From: Candidatus Staskawiczbacteria bacterium
GTDB taxonomy: Bacteria > Patescibacteriota > Minisyncoccia > Minisyncoccales > Staskawiczbacteraceae
NCBI GenBank assembly: GCA_016866675.1
Contig: VGLO01000008.1
Coordinates: forward strand, 1-25,260
Direction of reading: 5' to 3'
DNA: 25,260 nucleotides
The notes beneath the pieces were generated by a model. That model saw only the letters and a list, made by a program, of their open reading frames with translations, did not search any database and had not been told where the DNA came from. This document shows, piece after piece, positions 22,298 to 25,260 of this stretch; positions within the stretch are counted from its first letter, which is position 1, and each line of letters starts with the position of its first letter. A program made the translations under genes and the position numbers.

Positions 22298-24946
22298 TTA
22301 CTTACTCATCTCAATAACATATATTGACCAGAGGTGTCCTCCCATAGATTTTACAACTTCTTCTGCCTTAGGCCTTTGATCTGGAAATAGTTTTGAAATT
22401 TTAATTAATTCATAGGTTGCTTTTTCATTTTCCTCTAACTGTTTGTAGGAATAGGCTAAATTAAAACGCTGAGTAGAATCATTTGGGTAGCGAAAAATAA
22501 GACTATTATATCCATTCTCTATAAATAAAAGCTCCTTTTGGTATTTTGTATTGTCTCCAGTTTTTTTATAAACATAAGCAAGATTTTTATGTAATTCTAT
22601 GCTATTTGGTTCTAGGTTAAGTAAAGTTGCTAAAAATTGTATAGTCTCTTGATTGTCGGGCTGTATTTTAAAAACCTCTAAAGCTTCTTTACTTGCTTCG
22701 ACATAGTTTCCTGCTTTACTATATAGATAGGCTAATGTGGCATGATAACTTGCTGCTTCACTAGGGAATAATTCTGATGATGGTGGAGTGACTATCTTAT
22801 AAGCCAAGAGAGCCTCTTGCCAATTATTTTGACTCATATAAGCTACAGCCAACTGTTTGTATGCGATGTTTGGTCCCAAATAACCTTTCTCTTGAGAAAG
22901 GGCAATACTTTTTCTACCATTTATTTGATCTCCTAAAAATATTTGTGCTATTCCAAGATACCAGTAGCAGGCACCATTAGCGTCGTCAATTAATATGCAG
23001 TCATTTGCTACCTTCTTCATCATTTCATAATCTGTGGCTATAAGGTGGTTTTTTTCCATCTCAATTAAAAATTCCTGTCTTTTAGGACTTAATTCCATGC
23101 CCTTTTCTAAATAACTTCTTGCCTCAATTATCAGATTATTTTTAATTTCTGGACTTTTCTCTCTTGCTGCAATCACATTGGTAAAACTTCCCATAAATAG
23201 CAAAGTTCTTGAAAAATAAGGCTGAATTTTTAATGCCTCCTTTAAATAATTAAGAGATTTAGTTGAATATTCTAACTCTTTTTGAGGCTTAACAGAAATA
23301 CACTGTTTTACAAAGTCTGAGTATTTTAGGGCACCAAAAGATTTTATAATGCCAAACTTTTCTGGATTTATGTCGTCTATGTAGTCCATTTTTTTTACAC
23401 AATTAATGCTTTCAATGTGCGATAACTTTTCATTAAAGTATAAAGGCCCTATGTTCCAAAACCAAATAAATAGAATCATTAACAAAAAAAATAGAGCAAT
23501 AAGTATTTTTTTAAATGTGGTAATTTTTATTGGTGGATAAAAAATAATTGTCTCAGTTTTTTGGTATGAGGAAATAAGAAAAAAGGAATAACCAATGAAA
23601 AAGAAAGAAATAAGATATGTTGTGAACCCATCAAATTGAAAAAATAATACTACTAAATAAGCAATCACCATTGCCTGCAATCCATGACTAGCAAAAACTG
23701 CTTTTTTATCTGGATTTTGCTTTTTTAGTTTCTGAAGTCTCCAAAACAACGTAGCCCAGAATCCAATATAAAGTACAAGGGCTATGATTCCGGATTCAGA
23801 CCATATTTGTAAAAATATATTGTGGGGTCTATCCCACCATAGTTTTTGGAGTCCGGGCGGTAGAGTTGGGTCGTAATATTTTTCAAATCCAATGTATGAG
23901 TTTTCTGGGCCCCAACCCAAAAGTGGTTTTTCTTTTATTGATTGCCAAGTTATTTTCCAAGCTGAAAAACGAGCTCCGGTTATGTCTCTTAAAACAATTG
24001 GGATAGAAAGTCTATTTTTTACAAAATGTGAAATTTTGGGATTACCTTCAATGAATTTAGGCAAGACAGGATTTAAATTAACATATATTACGCCAATTAA
24101 TCCCAAGACAATAACAAGTACAGTCACTATTTTTAGCAACTTGAACTTTTCTAAGTCTAGCCACTTAAATTGCTCTTTGTGAAAAGAAATATATTTTGTT
24201 GGCAAGAAAAAAAAGTAAAAGGCAAAGGCAATCAATATGCCAATGTAAGTAGCTCTAGATCCTGAAATTATTATTGTAAGAAGAAAAAGTATAGACAAGC
24301 AAAGGTATAATATTCTTTGCCTATTGGTTTCTACATTAAGAAAGTAGTAAAACGAAGAGAAAGTTAAAAAAATCATGTAAATTGCTAAAAATGTGGAATT
24401 TCCAACAATTGAGGGAGGCCCTCCTGCCTCCCATACAATAAAAATACTTTTTAAAAAGCCAAAGTATTGTACAAAACCTATAAGGCTTACAACAACACCA
24501 GATATAAAGTTAATTTTAATAAATCTATGCCAGTAGTTTTCATTTTTTATAAAAGTAGCCAAAAATAAAGAAAACAAAAACAAGAACAATATATTTAATA
24601 AACCACCCGATCTTACAGGAGAGCCAAAAAAACTAAAGTGTCGATCAACTGAGAATATGGTTGATGTAGTGACTACTGCTAAAAATCCCAAAAGAGCTGT
24701 GATTGGAAAGTAAACAGGATTTCTAAAACTTGGAATTTCAATAGAGAATTCCTTCTTGTAGAAAAATTTAAATAAAATGAGAGAAAATAAAAATATTAAG
24801 GCAATTTTAAGGAGAATTGATCTTGTCCAGTCAGATGGCTGAAAAGAAGGAGGGAGTAATATTACCGGTAGAAGTAATATAAAACATGTACTCCAAAAAA
24901 TGTATTTTTGGGTATTTTCACTAAAATTTAGAACATTGTTTTTCAT
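22298..24946 (-). CDS. O-antigen ligase/oligosaccharyltransferase-like protein with TPRs
   Basis: An 882-residue protein. About the first 490 residues hold ten or more membrane helices with the Wzy_C (O-antigen ligase) pattern. GSRATYIGIL comes before a large outer loop, and the loop contains ITGARFSAWKITWQSIKEKPLLGWGPENSY and DRPHNIFLQIWSESG, whose His is typical of the active site. After the last helices (about 465-490), residues about 500-880 are tetratricopeptide repeats (YLEKGMELSPKRQEFL, AYMSQNNWQEALLAYKI, LYSKAGNYVEASKEALEVF, AYVYKKTGDNTKY). Such enzymes move a lipid-linked glycan onto lipid, polymer or protein. It is convergent with the S-layer-like gene, which suggests that protein as an acceptor. 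A decayed copy of the 118-bp repeat ends six bases upstream of its ATG. Confidence 0.82.
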   Translation of the reverse strand: MKNNVLNFSENTQKYIFWSTCFILLLPVILLPPSFQPSDWTRSILLKIALIFLFSLILFKFFYKKEFSIEIPSFRNPVYFPITALLGFLAVVTTSTIFSVDRHFSFFGSPVRSGGLLNILFLFLFSLFLATFIKNENYWHRFIKINFISGVVVSLIGFVQYFGFLKSIFIVWEAGGPPSIVGNSTFLAIYMIFLTFSSFYYFLNVETNRQRILYLCLSILFLLTIIISGSRATYIGILIAFAFYFFFLPTKYISFHKEQFKWLDLEKFKLLKIVTVLVIVLGLIGVIYVNLNPVLPKFIEGNPKISHFVKNRLSIPIVLRDITGARFSAWKITWQSIKEKPLLGWGPENSYIGFEKYYDPTLPPGLQKLWWDRPHNIFLQIWSESGIIALVLYIGFWATLFWRLQKLKKQNPDKKAVFASHGLQAMVIAYLVVLFFQFDGFTTYLISFFFIGYSFFLISSYQKTETIIFYPPIKITTFKKILIALFFLLMILFIWFWNIGPLYFNEKLSHIESINCVKKMDYIDDINPEKFGIIKSFGALKYSDFVKQCISVKPQKELEYSTKSLNYLKEALKIQPYFSRTLLFMGSFTNVIAAREKSPEIKNNLIIEARSYLEKGMELSPKRQEFLIEMEKNHLIATDYEMMKKVANDCILIDDANGACYWYLGIAQIFLGDQINGRKSIALSQEKGYLGPNIAYKQLAVAYMSQNNWQEALLAYKIVTPPSSELFPSEAASYHATLAYLYSKAGNYVEASKEALEVFKIQPDNQETIQFLATLLNLEPNSIELHKNLAYVYKKTGDNTKYQKELLFIENGYNSLIFRYPNDSTQRFNLAYSYKQLEENEKATYELIKISKLFPDQRPKAEEVVKSMGGHLWSIYVIEMSK

Positions 24947-24951
24947 ATGTT

Positions 24952-25260
24952 TTTATGACAATTAGATTAAGCTCATGCATCATAGCTCTTGGTCTTATAA
25001 AATACAATGTGTCACATTTACTGCTTCCTTCGTTTATGATATGTGAACCAAAATCACATATCATTGCACTCGGTCGCATTAAATATATTCAATCAAAAAA
25101 GATAATTGTTATTCTCTTTTCTTTCTTTCATATATTTACTGCTTCCTTCGTTTATGATATGTGAACCAAAATCACATATCATTGCACTCGGTCGCATTAA
25201 ATATATTCAATCAAAAAAGATAATTGTTATTCTCTTTTCTTTCTTTCATATATTTACTGC
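24952..25260. repeat. 118-bp tandem repeat array with internal hairpin, running off the window
   Basis: Two full 118-bp copies begin at 25021 and 25139 (marker CTGCTTCCTTCG) and a third starts at 25257; they appear identical. Each contains an 11-bp inverted repeat, ATGATATGTGA (25036-25046)/TCACATATCAT (25054-25064) in copy 1. A degenerate part-copy lies at 24952-25006 (about two thirds identical), directly upstream of the minus-strand ligase-like gene. No gene is seen; the small open frames follow the repeat. Confidence 0.92.

Noticed and set aside
24955..25164. A 69-codon open frame across the tandem repeats
   Set aside because: Its sequence simply follows the 118-bp repeat and the hairpin, with no ribosome site and no protein-like composition.
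25021..25260. The repeat array as a CRISPR array
   Set aside because: The whole 118-base unit is repeated without variable spacers, and no cas gene is in the window.

Overview
This window looks like chromosomal DNA from a Candidate Phyla Radiation (Patescibacteria, probably Parcubacteria-type) bacterium. The reasons are the AT-rich sequence, tightly packed genes with spacers of a few bases, TAA as the usual stop, and mostly absent Shine-Dalgarno sequences. There is a large secreted protein with a peptidoglycan-binding domain of the type used as S-layer in CPR genomes, and several small proteins are clade-specific. Long ORFs read cleanly with the standard bacterial code. The lineage call is inferred from gene content; no rRNA, tRNA or CRISPR array was seen.

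Layout. 1-960: a YqeY/GatB-like gene with a good terminator, then a doubtful small Cys-rich ORF. 953-5618: housekeeping and division genes (ybeY, ftsA, ftsZ, a small acidic protein, a short comEC). 5651-9922: a tight surface-carbohydrate cluster (GT-B glycosyltransferase-like protein, EamA transporter, GT4 glycosyltransferase, membrane-anchored clan GH-A glycosidase). 10010-14416: protein quality control (membrane HtrA/DegP-type protease and a ClpB-type disaggregase), split by a small GC-rich gene on the minus strand that has a perfect consensus promoter. 14471-16139: an anchored protein of unknown function convergent with DNA polymerase IV. 16208-18254: a DeoR-type winged-helix regulator, an ECF sigma factor behind an array of TTGTCCTA repeats, and a probable membrane anti-sigma factor. 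18255-18790: a 536-base gene-free region with stacked hairpins and a 163-bp near-palindrome. 18791-22213: the S-layer-like protein. 22298-24946 (minus): an O-antigen-ligase/oligosaccharyltransferase-like membrane protein with TPRs, convergent with the S-layer gene and sharing its terminator. 24952-25260: a 118-bp tandem repeat running off the window edge.

How the genes fit together. Most of the window concerns building, guarding and dividing the cell envelope. The glycosyltransferase cluster and the ligase-like protein could make and attach surface glycan, with the S-layer-like protein as a possible acceptor. HtrA, ClpB and the ECF/anti-sigma pair are the kind of genes that answer envelope or folding stress. 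FtsA and FtsZ run division.

The most unusual points are an FtsZ that lacks the C-terminal FtsA-binding tail and has Ser in place of the second catalytic Asp of the T7 loop; a ClpB-type protein with a ClpC-like IGF loop; the GC-rich small membrane-protein gene at 11346-11567; the 163-bp palindrome; the hairpin-bearing 118-bp tandem repeat; and several promoters whose -10 box lies 6 to 9 bases from the start codon, implying leaderless mRNAs.
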